Part shown: positions 21,790 to 34,494 of the stretch, in pieces
How the letters are laid out: each line of letters begins with the position of its first letter
Numbering within the stretch: the first letter of the stretch is position 1
Source of the DNA: Drosophila miranda
Lineage: Eukaryota > Arthropoda > Insecta > Diptera > Drosophilidae
Direction of reading: 5' to 3'
Length of the DNA stretch: 64,000 bases
Assembly (NCBI RefSeq): GCF_003369915.1
Contig: NC_046676.1
Span: 23,746,001-23,810,000 of the forward strand
The notes under the pieces: model-generated
What the model was told of the DNA's origin: nothing
Databases searched by the model: none
What the model saw: only the letters and a program-made list of their open reading frames with translations
Position numbers and translations under genes: made by a program

Positions 21790-22213
21790 TCAATTAGTTT
21801 TGAGTGAGCTTTTCCTTTTGATGCGTTGTATGACAATCAAAATGAAGTCCTTGCCGAGTGTGATGTTCACCTCGCCCCCATCGGAGCGGAGGCGCAAGAA
21901 TGTCATGTCGTTGGAGGGGTTCAGATCCCGCACCACATTGTGTCCCATCGTCACCAGTGGCTTCAGATTGGAGACATACATGTAGGTGCGCCGCGGACTG
22001 ACAGTCGAGCGCAGTGTATGGCCATTGGCATCCATGATGATGATCTCGCGCGCCCCCCGTTTGGCGAAATGGGTGATGAAGGCATCGCCATCGTAGGATC
22101 TCTCGACACTATATGAAGATACGGCTGTAGTGTGGCTATTAATTGGTGTCTGGCATGTGCGGTACTCACTGGGCGTCTGGGTGATCCGTGTGTACTTTTC
22201 TTTCTTCAGTCAT
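21790..22213 (-). CDS. Roadblock/LC7-type dynein light chain, divergent
   Basis: Two exons: 22213-22170 and 22108-21790, giving 120 residues. The 61-bp intron (22109-22169) uses GTGAGT and the acceptor CTTCATATAG; the more upstream CTACAG acceptor would meet an in-frame TAG, so I rejected it. The domain matches roadblock. REIIIMDANGHTLRSTV corresponds to 'GIIVVNADGIPIRTTL'. TVRDLDPQNDLTFLRIRS-like sequence is present as VVRDLNPSNDMTFLRLRS. GKDFILIVIQ corresponds to 'DKEYLLIVIQ'. Such proteins link dynein intermediate chains; flies carry several testis-biased paralogues. The C-terminal RIKRKSSLKTN tail and a 25-residue N-terminal extension are extra compared with the usual ~97 residues. The start ATG lies only about 130 bp from the stop of the LRR gene. 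Confidence 0.85.
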
Positions 22214-22342
22214 TTTTCTGGTGTGACTTTTGCCTACGGAAACTACTTTTCAATGACTTGTGGAAAAGTCTATCCCCAGGGGTACTGTGTTCGTTTGCTC
22301 TGATCTTTTATTTAGTAACAATAAAATATAATTTGATTGGAA

Positions 22343-23071
22343 CTACTGTGAAGGGGGGATGCGAGTGCGAAGGAACGCAAGGATGGCGTTCGTTCCGGCG
22401 CTCAGAATTTGATGACGCGGCTGTCGGAGCGGATTGCCCATCAGATACAGCTCACGAATTGTCTGGAGGTTGCCCAGGATGGGCGGCACTTGGCGAATAT
22501 CATTGTTGCTCAGATCCAATACCTGGAGATTCTTTAGGGCACCCAGTCCCGCCTCACTGGCATCGATCTCCTTGATGTGATTATCGTGGGCCAAGAGGGT
22601 CTCCAGGCTCTGCAGATCGCCGATACAGCGCGGCAGTCGCTCGAACCGATTGAAGGAGATGTCCAGCGTGCAGAGATTCTGCAGGCCCCCAAACTCCATG
22701 GGCAGATCGCGCAGCAAGTTGCAGGGGACCTTGAAGTGGGCCAACTTTGAGAACTGCGACATGCTGGTGGGTATGTAGGAGATCTGATTCTTGGTCAGAT
22801 CCAGCTGGGTGAGCAGCTCGCTCAGCATGTTGAGATCCTTGGGCACCTCGCCCAGCCTGTTGTCCTTTAGCTCCACGACGTTCACCTCCTCCTGGCGCGC
22901 CTCCTCGAACACCTCCATGGGCACCTCGGTGATCTGACCCTTGCAGATGCTCAGCACCCGTGTGCCGCGCATGTCGTACTTGTCTGGAAACGGCGATCCA
23001 TTCTTCTCGTCCCCGCCACTTCCACTCTTGCGTTTCTGCACTCGAGGGCTGTTCAAGCCGTCGGCGGGCAT
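22343..23071 (-). CDS. CG3494: LRRC40-like leucine-rich-repeat protein
   Basis: Single coding exon, 242 residues, intracellular (no signal peptide or TM). Residues about 60-215 hold seven LRRs of the short LxxLxLxxNxLxxLP type (VVELKDNRLGEVP, QLDLTKNQISYIP, HFKVPCNLLRDLP, TLDISFNRFERLP, TLLAHDNHIKEI, VLDLSNNDIRQVP, ELYLMGNPLR). They are followed by the 'ILxxGTxAILxFLRxRIP' end typical of LRRC40. It corresponds to the C-terminal half of LRRC40 only. A 5' UTR intron is likely, since a GTGAGT donor (about 23150 minus) and a TTTCCCAACAG acceptor lie upstream of the ATG. Identity with CG3494 is from memory. The function is unknown; LRRs of this type mediate protein contacts. Confidence 0.85.
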   Translation of the reverse strand: MPADGLNSPRVQKRKSGSGGDEKNGSPFPDKYDMRGTRVLSICKGQITEVPMEVFEEARQEEVNVVELKDNRLGEVPKDLNMLSELLTQLDLTKNQISYIPTSMSQFSKLAHFKVPCNLLRDLPMEFGGLQNLCTLDISFNRFERLPRCIGDLQSLETLLAHDNHIKEIDASEAGLGALKNLQVLDLSNNDIRQVPPILGNLQTIRELYLMGNPLRQPRHQILSAGTNAILAFLRTRIPPSQ

Positions 23072-23498
23072 CTCCTACAATCAATCAACTGTTGGGAAAG
23101 CCGACTGTAAGAGCAGATTCGTCTCGGGATGCCCCGCAGTACTCACAAGTTCAACAGGGAAAGAATTTAAGCTACGGCACAAAAGTTGTATATATTGTAA
23201 ATATGCCTCTACACAGTACGGAGTATGATTAAAGACTGAAAGAAACACACATAGATGAAGTTGTTTTAGAGACAGTAAGAGTGACAGAATTCTCAGAGAG
23301 AATCGAGTCTGTTTCGAGTCATAAATTGACTCATTTGCGGAGTGTAAAAGATACTTTTTCCGAGAGCTATAGGAGTTAACCTTCAAAGATCTGTCTGCAG
23401 AACATACTCTACACAGCTAGTGCATTCGCTGTGAGCCGACATATGTAGATTACTCGGATTTGATATTTGTTTTTATTTTGGGAAAATTTACATGATGT
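23072..23498. other. Spacer between the LRR gene and the cyclophilin-like gene
   Basis: Contains the probable 5' UTR and promoter of the LRR gene and the 3' flank of the cyclophilin-like gene. No further open frame is supported. Confidence 0.5.
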
Positions 23499-23504
23499 TT
23501 TATT
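23499..23504 (-). terminator. Polyadenylation signal of the cyclophilin-like gene
   Basis: AATAAA on the minus strand, 48 bp beyond the TAA/TAG end of the coding region; a good position for 3' end formation. Confidence 0.65.
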
Positions 23505-23551
23505 GAATCTGACGATGCATCCTACAATTTTACACTCGAACGACCAATGAT

Positions 23552-24763
23552 TTAGAGCACGCCACAGCCAGTTATCAGGACAACGCCCTGAGAAGTGGCC
23601 AGGTGGCCGGTGGCGTCCTGAATGCGCTCCAGTAGATGCAATCCCTTGCGCACCTTGCCGAATGCAATCCGCTTTCCGTTGAGAATCGACAGCGGCTGGA
23701 AGCTGATGGTGAAGTTGATGGCGGAGCAGAGATGGCTGCGCACATAGCGGCTGGGGAACGAGAGGATGCCAGCATCGACGCCATGATTGAGGACGTCGAA
23801 GTCGTGCTCAATGTTCCTGAGATCCTGTTTGAGCACGGTGGAGGGGCCCATGTCCAGGCGCCCCTCCAGCCACATGGGTGTGAGCGTGCGCGAGAAGGTG
23901 ATGGCGGCGCTGTTGCCCTGCGTGCAGGCGCGCATGAACTCGAGGACCACCTGGGGACAGGCCTCCGTGAAGAGCTGGATGATAAGCCGGCCCTGGATGC
24001 GGGTGTCGCGCACCTCGACGTCGAAGTAGATCTGGGGGCGCAGCAGCTTGCAGAGGTTGCCCACGTCGCATTGGTCCATGAGGCTCTCGTAGCGGTGCAG
24101 GATGTGCATGGGAATCTCGTAGCTGAAGGTGTGGGAGGCCTTCGGCTTGTTGCGGCGCGATCTGCCCGCGTCCGGATCGAAGAGCTGCCCGCCCTTGTGG
24201 AACTGCTTGTTCTTCTCCTGCTGCTTCTGCTCCTTCTCGCGGGCCATGCTCACGTGCCGCCAGCGGCCGACGGCCAGTCGCTCCGGCGAGCGGGTGAACG
24301 TCCGCAGCGTGTTGTTGCTTCGCTTGTAGAGGGCCGTCAGCATCTCCATGTAGGGCAGCTCCATGCCGTTGCCACTGACCTTGACCTTGGGCGGCGGCAG
24401 GCAGGTGTTCACCTTTCCCTTGATGGTCGTCAGGCGCTCGCGGTGCTGGCGGTACAGCTCGCGCTGCTCGTTCATCACTATAGGGGAGCGGGTCTGGGGC
24501 ATCTGGTTCTTTCCGATCGCCACGGGAATCAGTCGCTGGTGGTGCCGGTGGTTGTTCTCCAGCGCCTTCCGGTTGATGTTGAACGAGTGCTGGGTCTCCC
24601 CCGACGGTTCCTCGCTACTCTCCAGGTAGGGATTGCGGCGCTTGAACACCGGGTTCGTCAGGGTGAAGGGACCGCGCTTGGTGGCTGCCACATAAGGTGC
24701 CACAGTGCCGACATCTTGGGGAGTGGAGCCTCGGGCTGCCCGTGTATATTCGCGCAGAAACAT
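23552..24763 (-). CDS. CG3492: Cyclophilin-like protein, probably without isomerase activity
   Basis: Intronless, 403 residues. Residues 1-230 are a basic, poorly conserved region with predicted helix around 180-200 (REKEQKQQEKNKQ). From about 243 there is a cyclophilin-type domain: IYFDVEVRDTRIQGRLIIQLF, VVLEFMRACTQG, GILSFPSRYVRSH, INFTISFQPLSILNGKRIAFGKV and a final VLITGCGVL. Compared with cyclophilin A, the FHRIIPGFMCQGGD block is FSRTLTPMWLEGRLD. The Gln of GSQFF, the Trp before LDGK and the His after GK are all replaced; only the Arg of the active site may persist. A binding role (pseudo-isomerase) is likelier than catalysis. Identity with CG3492 is from memory. It sits head-to-tail with the LRR and roadblock genes. 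Confidence 0.85.
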   Translation of the reverse strand: MFLREYTRAARGSTPQDVGTVAPYVAATKRGPFTLTNPVFKRRNPYLESSEEPSGETQHSFNINRKALENNHRHHQRLIPVAIGKNQMPQTRSPIVMNEQRELYRQHRERLTTIKGKVNTCLPPPKVKVSGNGMELPYMEMLTALYKRSNNTLRTFTRSPERLAVGRWRHVSMAREKEQKQQEKNKQFHKGGQLFDPDAGRSRRNKPKASHTFSYEIPMHILHRYESLMDQCDVGNLCKLLRPQIYFDVEVRDTRIQGRLIIQLFTEACPQVVLEFMRACTQGNSAAITFSRTLTPMWLEGRLDMGPSTVLKQDLRNIEHDFDVLNHGVDAGILSFPSRYVRSHLCSAINFTISFQPLSILNGKRIAFGKVRKGLHLLERIQDATGHLATSQGVVLITGCGVL

Positions 24764-25279
24764 TTTTCGAATCGGTGGGGCGTTCGTTAACCAAAATAAA
24801 CGTAGAACTATACTTGAATTTTAACAAATTATTCAGCAAACGAATCGTGTGATGACTTCTAGTGAATGACTGAGAAACTACACTACTTTTGCTGTGATTT
24901 AGAGGAAAGGGGTCACTGAGTCTGGGACTATTCGAAGGGTAGAGCAATCAAGTGGAAGCAGGAAATGTTTGTTTTTCCTGGTGGAACTGTCATGGAATGT
25001 GGAACCTGTTTTGCACGTCAACAGGATACCGGAACAGGAATGGAGTCTGAAATGAATCCAAAAAGTGCCGAGCAATCATTTCTAATTTACCAAACGGCAA
25101 TATTGCAACTCAATTGACAGAACGGTGAACGGAGAACGGAGAACGGGGGGCAATCATGTGGCAAGACTCCAAAGTTCTATCGATATGCCACAATAATGAA
25201 AATGGAATCACCCACACACGCACACGTACACACAGAAAAAGTATTAGGAAGAACTTTTCAGACATAGAGCCACAGAGAA

Positions 25280-25282
<3 letters not shown>

Positions 25283-25321
<39 letters not shown>
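25283..25321. repeat. (GA)n microsatellite
   Basis: Pure GA run upstream of the cyclophilin-like gene, a potential GAGA-factor binding tract. Confidence 0.85.
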
Positions 25322-25323
<2 letters not shown>

Positions 25324-27285
25324 CGCAGCCTGATTGAAGTCATAAATGAATGAAGTATTGCTCTGGCCAGCAAAAGAGCAAAAAAGGCAGCCCCCTTGAG
25401 TCGGAGTCGAAATTGGCATCTTATATTGCCAGAAAAAAAGTGAGTGGCTTCCAGTTTTTAGGATAATGATATCGATTCATTTGTACAACATTCTGTACAA
25501 TTGTTTGAATGCTTTTACACGTTGCCTTTAATACCTTCGAAAGCAATAAAAACAAATGTGGCATGGCCTTTGCGGCGAAAAAACATATGCATCAATTATG
25601 TATTAGTCACCGACTCTCTTCAAAAATGAACTCCGTTTTAATTAATTAATTACGGCGTATACATATGTACTTGAGCGGAATGAACATTTGCGGTGATCCG
25701 AATAGCGCGTTTTTGCATAATTACTGATTTAATTAAAAACTCTGCCAAATATGCAGAATTTAAATGTAATCTAATTTAAATTGAAAATCACATTTTTGCA
25801 GCATTTCTAAATGGTTTCGTTGGGCCAACAAGACGAATTTGATTTAACTTCTGGCGGTTTGGACGGCTCGTTGCCTTTTTTATTATTATTATTAATTTGC
25901 AAACACGCGAAGGGAGGGCTGAATGGAGCTCCTCTCCAGCCAGCGACAAGGCTGCTATGTGCTGATAAGTGTATGGACAGACTTGATGCAATTTTTTCCA
26001 AGAGCGTACAAATCCGCTCGGAGGTGTGATCGAAGTGCAGCCTAAGATCCAAAAGGCGGGTCAAAAAAAATTACCTGTTTCGAGCTCAATTACAGATCAA
26101 TTTAGATGATCTGAATTTGTACTCCCCTTTGTAGTAGCTTCATTCACTTTTTAGGCTCCAGCTCTCTTTGAGCAGAGAATCATAGAGGAGGAGGACTGAA
26201 CATTAGGCTTGTCATCTTTAGTGGCTTCCATTCGCAACAAAACCAGTTACTATTGAATGACAGCCCAACAACAGCAATCCTTCCGCCAATTCACTGTCAC
26301 AACCTGATTTACACGATCGTATTATCTTTATGATTTAATGGTATTTAAGGACTTTGTTTCGCTTGCTGTTCATTTTGTTTGGCGAGGCAGGGGATTTCAT
26401 TGGATTTCCCCAACGAGCCTTCGCCGGTTGTCATCTCATTGAGCACGAAAATGATAATGAGAGCTGGTGTCGGTGGAATTACCGCGGGCATGGAGTGTTC
26501 CATTTTGTTTTCAAAAGCCCATTGAATGCACAATTAGCGAGCACTACAATGGGTTCCAGTTCCATTTAAGTGAGCTGGCGAAAATTGTCAGGAATATTAA
26601 AGTTAAGTTCCACGGACAAAACATTCGCTTCTGTTGATGTTAGATATTCAACAAACAACAAAAATCCGTTCATTAATTAGTTTACTTTTCAGATTAAATT
26701 ATGTACATTTTTCAATGGCATATGTGGTGCCCGTATAATCAGATCGGCAGAGTTGAAAAAATTGCCCATCGATTCGCATTAATTGATTGTTAATACGGCA
26801 AAGATTTGCGGCTATAATTAAATGATTAATGCGATTGTGTGTATATGGGGATGGCATGAATTAAGAGCATTACTAAAGCACTTGTATTTATGCGGTCATA
26901 GTGGGTAAATACCCGCACAAATATACGAATATACGAATATACGAATATATGTGTGTGTGTACTGTGTAATCTGATGCACTAATGTGCTCCACCACTTGTA
27001 CGATTATTTAGACACCGAGCATCTGAAGGGCATCTCAGGGCTCAGCGCTCTGCGCTTAGGACTAGGGACTCGGGGCAAAGTGTCATTAGGGCAGCACTCT
27101 TATCACTCAACAATCAATGTCAGCGCCAGTGGAAAGGGTGGGAGAGTGGCAAGGAGCTGTCAGACAGTGAACTACTTAAGCGTTTTTTTGTTCTCGAGTG
27201 CCACACCACACACCCACACAGCCCACACACCTATCCCTCCACATTCTGGATGGATGCATCAGCATCATCATTCAACAAGATTCCT

Positions 27286-27322
27286 TCTTCTTCTCCTTCT
27301 CCTTCTCCTTCTCCTTCTCCTT
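27286..27322. repeat. (CTTCTC)n hexanucleotide tract
   Basis: About six tandem copies of CTTCTC. Confidence 0.8.
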
Positions 27323-30300
27323 GCCCTTGGGTCTATTGTCATCTTCGTGCCACATCCCTACATCTGCTATTCACATTTCAGTGTGCAACTTGAAAATGTG
27401 TCGACAATAAACCCCTCCGCACTCACCCGCACTCATACTCATATTCATTGTATTCACATGAGGACAAATGACTGCAATTCGATCAAATATTGTGCATACA
27501 CACACACTGCGGGTCCGTTGCATTCAAAGTATTTCATTTAGTTCCCAGGATATGCCCAGGATGTGCCCTCCTGTGGTGAATGCATCGATAGGAATGCTGG
27601 GAATTCCCAATGGATGACCGCAATAGCAAATATTGTACGGTTATTGCACAAATAACTGAATACTGTGGGAGCTCCACTGCCTCCGATAATTCATCCACAT
27701 TTTCCAATGTCCATTCAAGGCTCCGGCAATATGGAATTCCTCAGTTGTCTGACCTTGAAGGCACCCACTGTATAGATACACATACTCTTATGAATATATT
27801 CCGGCAGATACTTTTTTATGGGCGAAAACAGAAGCCGGCCAGACGCTGGCTAAAAGCATAATGGATCATAAACGCTTTGGCTGTAAAAATGTGATTTTAT
27901 TGTGTCTGCTCCGACGCGTCTTTTGCCTCCATTAACCGAACATCTGGCTTATGGAACCTGTCTTATTGCTGTCCTGTCCTCCACGCCTCCCCCACGCCAT
28001 CCTTCCACATATGTAGACGTCTTTTTATGACACTACTCTGTGTTTGTCATATTTTTATGCTTATTGTGGATGGAACTTTGGCCAAACAACGTCATGGAAA
28101 TGGAATTTGTGAGTATTTAAGCTGAGATTTGGCTAAGAGAAAGCTTTCGGATTGACCAAGAAATGCTGGTAAGAGGCAACGCCATGCTTACCACGAATTA
28201 CAACGGCGAAGAAGCTTATGGAGATCTCTCTTGTTGGGCGTCAATTTTGGCTTTAATGAACGGAAGATGAAGAAATTAAGCATTTGAGTGTTGGCCCTTC
28301 GGATACGATTCTGTTGAATCGCTATGGATTGCTATTCTCGGAGGTATACTAAAATATTACCCACTTAATCAATCAATATTCATTAAATTAGGCGTAAAAG
28401 CAAGCCCAAATGAAGGGCTTTAACTGGTACTTTATCTGCTGCTTGTTCGTTTGAATGCCATCAATTCTGCGCTCCCCACTGGGCCAGAAGACGGTCGGTA
28501 CGGTCGCTGAATGTCCCAAATTGTTTGAGCCCCAAAGACATCAGTTAATTAATGCCATTAATGGCTTGGCAGACGCTCTCTCTCTCTCTCTCGAAGCCAG
28601 TAATTAACGCAGTTGAGACAGTCACACACATGGAAGGGGCTTGGGGGAGTTGTCACGCCTGAAGGATTATATCAGTTAGCAAGCAGGATTAATTAACAAT
28701 AAGCAAAGGTGTTAATAGAACGACGACAGCTTTTGCCGCAAAAGTTAGCCCACACGAAATATTTAATCCACTTCGAGGCGAACCGTCCATGGAGCAGGAG
28801 CAGAAGCAGGAGCAAGGAGCAAGGAGCATCCATCCATTAAGAAGCAATTTCAAAGGTTTAGGGCCCTCCACTCCTCCGTTTCGGGCCTACCTTTTGAGGG
28901 TAATGGGAGGGTGCGGCCCAAAAGGTAAAACGCTGAAAAAGTTGTCATTCCAAAGATGAAGGTGCCGAGATACAATTTAAGGTATCCCATGTAATCCTTA
29001 AACAATTTTATTAGCCAAGAAGGGACTCCCTGCCAATTAGGTTAATGGGTCGAAGCAAGCGCCCCCTCCGCACAGCGCCCTGAGGAGCTTCCTGTGCGTA
29101 AGCCGACGCGAAATTAAATGCCAACGAGACTCAGATTACAACTGCGTTTAAGCGCACGGCACGGACGGCACACAATGGCTTATAAATTTAATCCGCGATG
29201 CTTATTAAATTCCTGGGGAAAATGTCGCTGTTTTCGCTGTTTTGTCGGAATTTTCCAGCACTTGACTGCAGGATAGAGAGGAGAGCGCACGTATCCATCC
29301 AAAAAATGCAATAAGACACTAGTGCAATACAATGTTGAACTTTCTGAACATACACGATTGATCAAGCTGTGGAGCTCCGGGATATCCATTGAGTCGTTCA
29401 TTCGGTCTGCAAGATGAACTCTAATAGATGGGGGTCACATGCAGCAACCATTACGGGACCGAATTGTGGAAATGCAAATTCAACCCAACAGGAGAGTGTT
29501 TCTGAGACACTCACAAAGGCCCCATGAATGCAGGGGCTTACACACTTGCCTGCTACGCCATGTGGGTGCCCCAGAGTTGGCTCTGAAAAGCCATTTATCA
29601 AGACATTGCCCAACAATGGAGCCATGTGCGCACTGCACGCCATAAAGGATATTCAAAGCGAGTAAAACTTCATGATTTGAACACGTGTTAACAACGTAAG
29701 AGCAAGGCACGAGCGTTTGTGCTGCTGCCAAAAGGAAGGAAACGAAGGGAAATAGCTGGAAGGAAGCCATGTGGAGATGTGCAGATAGATTCGCCGGGCA
29801 TTCGTGTGGCGGGGCATTCAATTTAATTGGGAGAGGAGCTTAGTGAAACGCAAATAATCTAGTTTCTCTCTCAAAGAGACGCAGGCTTCCCCAACGCCCC
29901 CTCCAGGCACCAATTGGGTTTAGAAGTTGATAAACACTTTTCATATGCGTAGCGTTCCCATTTTAGAGAACTTTTCCTGCTGACAGAAAGCCATTTCCAA
30001 AGCAAACACTCGACTGATAATTCATATTCCCGTAATAACTTTCGAAAGAGTGGAAAATATCGCCGCTGTGCTGCTGGGATGGAATGCACGGAATGCCTGC
30101 AAATTGCACGGATCATAAATTAAAGGAGACTGGAGGGGCAGGCGGCAGAAGGGGGGAGGGGGGAGGGAACCACCGGTATTGTAATAAAAGTTTTCATTCT
30201 CGGGGAAAGCGGCAGAAGAACATGGAATAGCGTAGAGTGATTCGAATGGGGGATACTCCCTACCGAGAGTTTTTTCGCTGCTGAATAGCTCTGGGGCCTT

Positions 30301-33300
30301 GGGTTCCATAAGGTCAAGACAATTTCCTTCCGCCTGTTGCATACATCCGGCGGAAAATAATACATCCTTGCACTTTGTACACGATGAAAAGTCAAGAACA
30401 TGTGGTGTACAAACTGGGAAAATGGGAAAACCTGAAGAGAGGCAGGCAGCAGGCAGCATGCAGAAGAGCACCACAAAAGCAGCTGTAAAATAGTTTTAAT
30501 ATCCGCCGGCAGGTCTCCATTGTGTGTGTAACTTCCCTTTGAAGCCATGCCCCTCGATGTCCCTCTGTCTCTGCCCCCGGAGCCCTGCTCACAGTTTTGT
30601 CACCTGCACTGGTGAATGGGGGGGCGGCTGTTGTGATTCCTTTCTTTGTTTACGGTGGGTGCTGCTGCCACTGCTGCCAGCTCTATGATTGCGCATTCAT
30701 AACATTCATCCCATTATCCTTCCACCACTTTGTGCGTCCATATTGCAAGACGACGCCCTTTGAGCCGAGGCTCGTTTTTCCGCCTTCGGGCTTTGGGGGG
30801 AAATTTGAAACTACTGCAATCAAAGTGGCGCCCCCCCTGCATGCATGTGGCAAAAGGCAAACAGTTTCTCTGTCACTGAATAAACATTGATTTATTTAAA
30901 CACACTTTGCACTCGACCCGAGTCGCCTCCAAAGGCGGGTGTTCAGATTTACGGATACGGGGCAAGCGACTGCTGTTGCTGCCTGAATGTCTTGCCCCTC
31001 GGGCGAATGTCGTTCAAATCATGGTAAACATTTTGTGGCAGCCTTCTGGCTGCTGCCATTGCCATCAACTTTGCACTTTTCAGATTGTTTGGCTCTTACT
31101 CCCCCCCCCCCCCCACTCTCTCTCTCTCTCTGTTTCTCTCTATGGAGCCAGGTGCATTTCTCATTTCTCATTTCCCATTTCCCATTTTCTACTTTCTACT
31201 ACAGTATCCTTCGGCCGGCCGCAATTTGTAGGCAAATTGTTTTGCCAGACAATTAGGAAAAGCCTTTTCATACGTGCCACAACCCGTAACGTAGTCATTA
31301 ATTCCCGCAAAATATGGGAAAATTTGGGGAATGCCAATTAGGCTTGAATAGGCAATATCAATCGATGGAAAAGCGACATAAACAAGGCATATATTAAGTA
31401 GTTTTTTAAGTGAAAATACAAAGAAAAGCTTTAGAAACTCTTCGCGAAATAGTTTTTCCTTAAAAACTTATATAAGCTAGTATTCGTGAAGGCACTCTTT
31501 GAGAAAAGTTTCCTAAAAACTTGTTGCCATGACGATCTGCATAAATCCGCACTAACGATTTGCCTCCCTCCACGTGAGAGCTCTCGCTGCCAGCCGAGCT
31601 AGGAGCAATTCTCCTTTGCTTTCTCCTTTGTAAATGCCACTGCAACAACAGAGAGAGAGACAGAGAGGGGGATTGGCCCCTTCAGGTGGAGTGATGTGGA
31701 TGCCAAATGCTTACACGTTTGCTAACAAATTGAAAATAGAAGATTAAAAACCACCTGTGGATACCCTGATGCTGGCTCTTGGTTCCTCCGAGGGAGAGCT
31801 CATTTAATTAAACCTCAAGCCCCAACAATGGCAGCGAGTGCACTATGTTTGCAGCCTCAACTGGAGGCCTGCCTGCACTTTCGCTGTTCCAGCAATCCAC
31901 AAAGCGGATTGGCACTCCCCGTAAAGTGGCCCCAACAGATGAGCGGACGGAACTGGATTGTTTTTCTTATTATGTTATAATTTTTTCATATAAAATTTCG
32001 CATCTTTTGTGCACGTACACAGCCCATGCCGCAGACGAGGCAAATGGAAGCACGTAGCAATACTTACGGAGCAGATGAACTGCCCCGTTCTGCATCGTGT
32101 GGGGGCAAACCGAAATCGATACGTGTATATCCTACCCTTGGCCTTGACAGGGACGAAGGGACCACATTCTTTGAAGCTTGATTTTACATTAAAACAAAAG
32201 AAAGGCTCACGCGTTGCTTCTGGATGCTTGCCTTTGATCTGCTGCTTATTTTCCCACAATATAATCCAGCGCTAATGAAGCGAAGGGCCCATTGGCGTCT
32301 ATTTTGGCCATTGAATGGCCAATTATGTTGAACAATTTGTTGATTTTGTGTGGATCGCTCGTTAGACACTTGTTTTGCTTATGCAAATTTCATGTAATTC
32401 TCCCATTTTAAGCTGCAGAACTTTACACTTGGCTTGCTCAGCAGATGCAATTCGTTCTGTCATCGATTTCTTCTGGGGATTATTGCTTTTCCACTCCCCT
32501 AAATACGACCCGCAATCCCACTTGGCCTAAATCAAATTGTGAGAAGAAACAAGAGACGCAAAGGCGCCCTACACTCAAGTGCCACACGCTCCCACAAACC
32601 CAATGATGGATTTGATTGACTCGCCTTGCCACAGCAGCTGCAGGAATGTACAATGAAGCATTTGCGGCAGCTCCTCCTCGAAAGAAGAAGGTAGATACTT
32701 GGGGGCATCATCAGAGGGCGGCAAGGCAAAGCCAAGACTTCATTCTTGATTCATGAGTTTCTACTATTGGAGTTTGCCTTTTGGAAGTGTCTGCAATGTA
32801 TCTGGAAAAATATTCTTAAAAACCTTAAATATTCGTATTTTTGGCATCCGAACTGCCACTCGACGATTACAAATATTTTCACGCTCTGCAGATAAATAAA
32901 ATGTAACAAACATTCAGGCTCGTGCCTGGGGATGGGGTCATGGATGCAAATAAATACAGCATGTGCCACATGTGTGTATGTATATATCTGGAGACTGGTT
33001 GAGCGTACGTACGAGTATCTGAATCTGTAGCTAGCATTTAAATGCAAACAATTTAAGGACGTTTTCGCTTGCAACGGAAGTCCGTGGGCCCTGGATCGTG
33101 TACGCTGTCTGTTTTTCTTGTTAGGCTTCTGGTCGGGTCGTAGCTGCTGTTAGTGTTTTTCCCGCCACCTGTCGCCGGAGGTCCCGGCTCGATGATATTT
33201 CAGCCCTGGCTTCATCCACAGCCTCCTCCGCGTCCCCAGAAACACACATCCACGCGCACACAGGGCGTATGGGTAATCCACATGACGTACGTACGTACGT

Positions 33301-34494
33301 ATATTCGTGTTGCTGCCGATGTTTTTGTACCCCGTTTTTCTGTGTTCTGCCACGCAGCTGCTGCCACAAGTTTGTGCGCCAAGTAAATTAAATTTTAACT
33401 GTGAGTTTAGCCCCAAATGGAAACTTTCCGATCCACGATCCGCGGGGGGAGGTGCAGGTGGAGGCAGAGGAAGAGGAAGGCACCTCTTAAGCAATGGCGA
33501 TGGCGATGGCCTCCTGTCTTACGAGTAGTTTAGTGGGTCTTAATTAAAACGCGAAACTTGCTGGCTTGCCTGCTCCGTGCTTGTGTGTGTGTTTCGCGCG
33601 CCTCTTGATGCTTAATTAAAATACTTATACGACATGTTGTACACGATGTACATGCTGCACGAGGGGGCGTATTGCCAGGGCAGAGTGTGCCGCTTGTGGA
33701 GTGTGTCAACAGCTGCTTTATGGCTGTCAGAATGGCGGCATGTCATGAAGTGTCTTCTCGCCCACTGTTTGCTTGGCCTGGCGCTGGCAGGGCTCTCTTT
33801 CGTGCCTTTCAGGTGGGGGATTCTTGACAAAAAGTGCGCAATCCACGCTAATTTGCAATCCCCTTTGCAACACGGCACCGTTGTCCTTGTCGTTGCCGCT
33901 GCCGTTGCCGTTGCCTTACTCTGCGCCGAGGCACTTTGCTTCTCTAAAGTGCCTGAGAAACACGGATTTCTTAGCTAGGATCTAGGATAAGGATTTCTGT
34001 CTGGCTCGACGCAAATGTTTCTCTGTTTCTCTCTCTGTTCCTCTCTCAGCTTGTAGCGAAATTCCTTAGAACCCCATTGATTCGAAGGACATCAAAATTC
34101 GATTACGGATTTGTGGATGCTTATTCTTTTGCTTAATTCCTTTGAGTGTGCTTCCTGCACTGCAGCCATCCATTCGCATGACTTTTTGGCCTGTAATCTT
34201 GCCACATCCTCCTTGCATCCTCGTAGCATATGAAAATCCCCTTAGAACGTTGAGAAATTTTAATTAAAAGTCGTTTGTCGCACGGAATGAATTATGCTTA
34301 CATTTTTAAGCCCTACTCCCTGGAGAGGGGCTGTTCGTGCGGTAAATTTGAGTTCCCCAACTCTGCCATAACCGCATTTTTTGTTCATTTAATCGTTTTT
34401 GGTGTTTTGACTGCGGCTGGCGTTTTATGGCATTTCTTTGTACGGATTTTGCGGCTTTCGGATGCCGCCACAGCATCCACATTGACAGCGATGA

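Noticed and set aside
23636-24790. 384-codon plus-strand open frame opposite the cyclophilin-like gene
   Set aside because: Mirror of the codon bias of the real gene; low-complexity Leu/Val/Glu runs.
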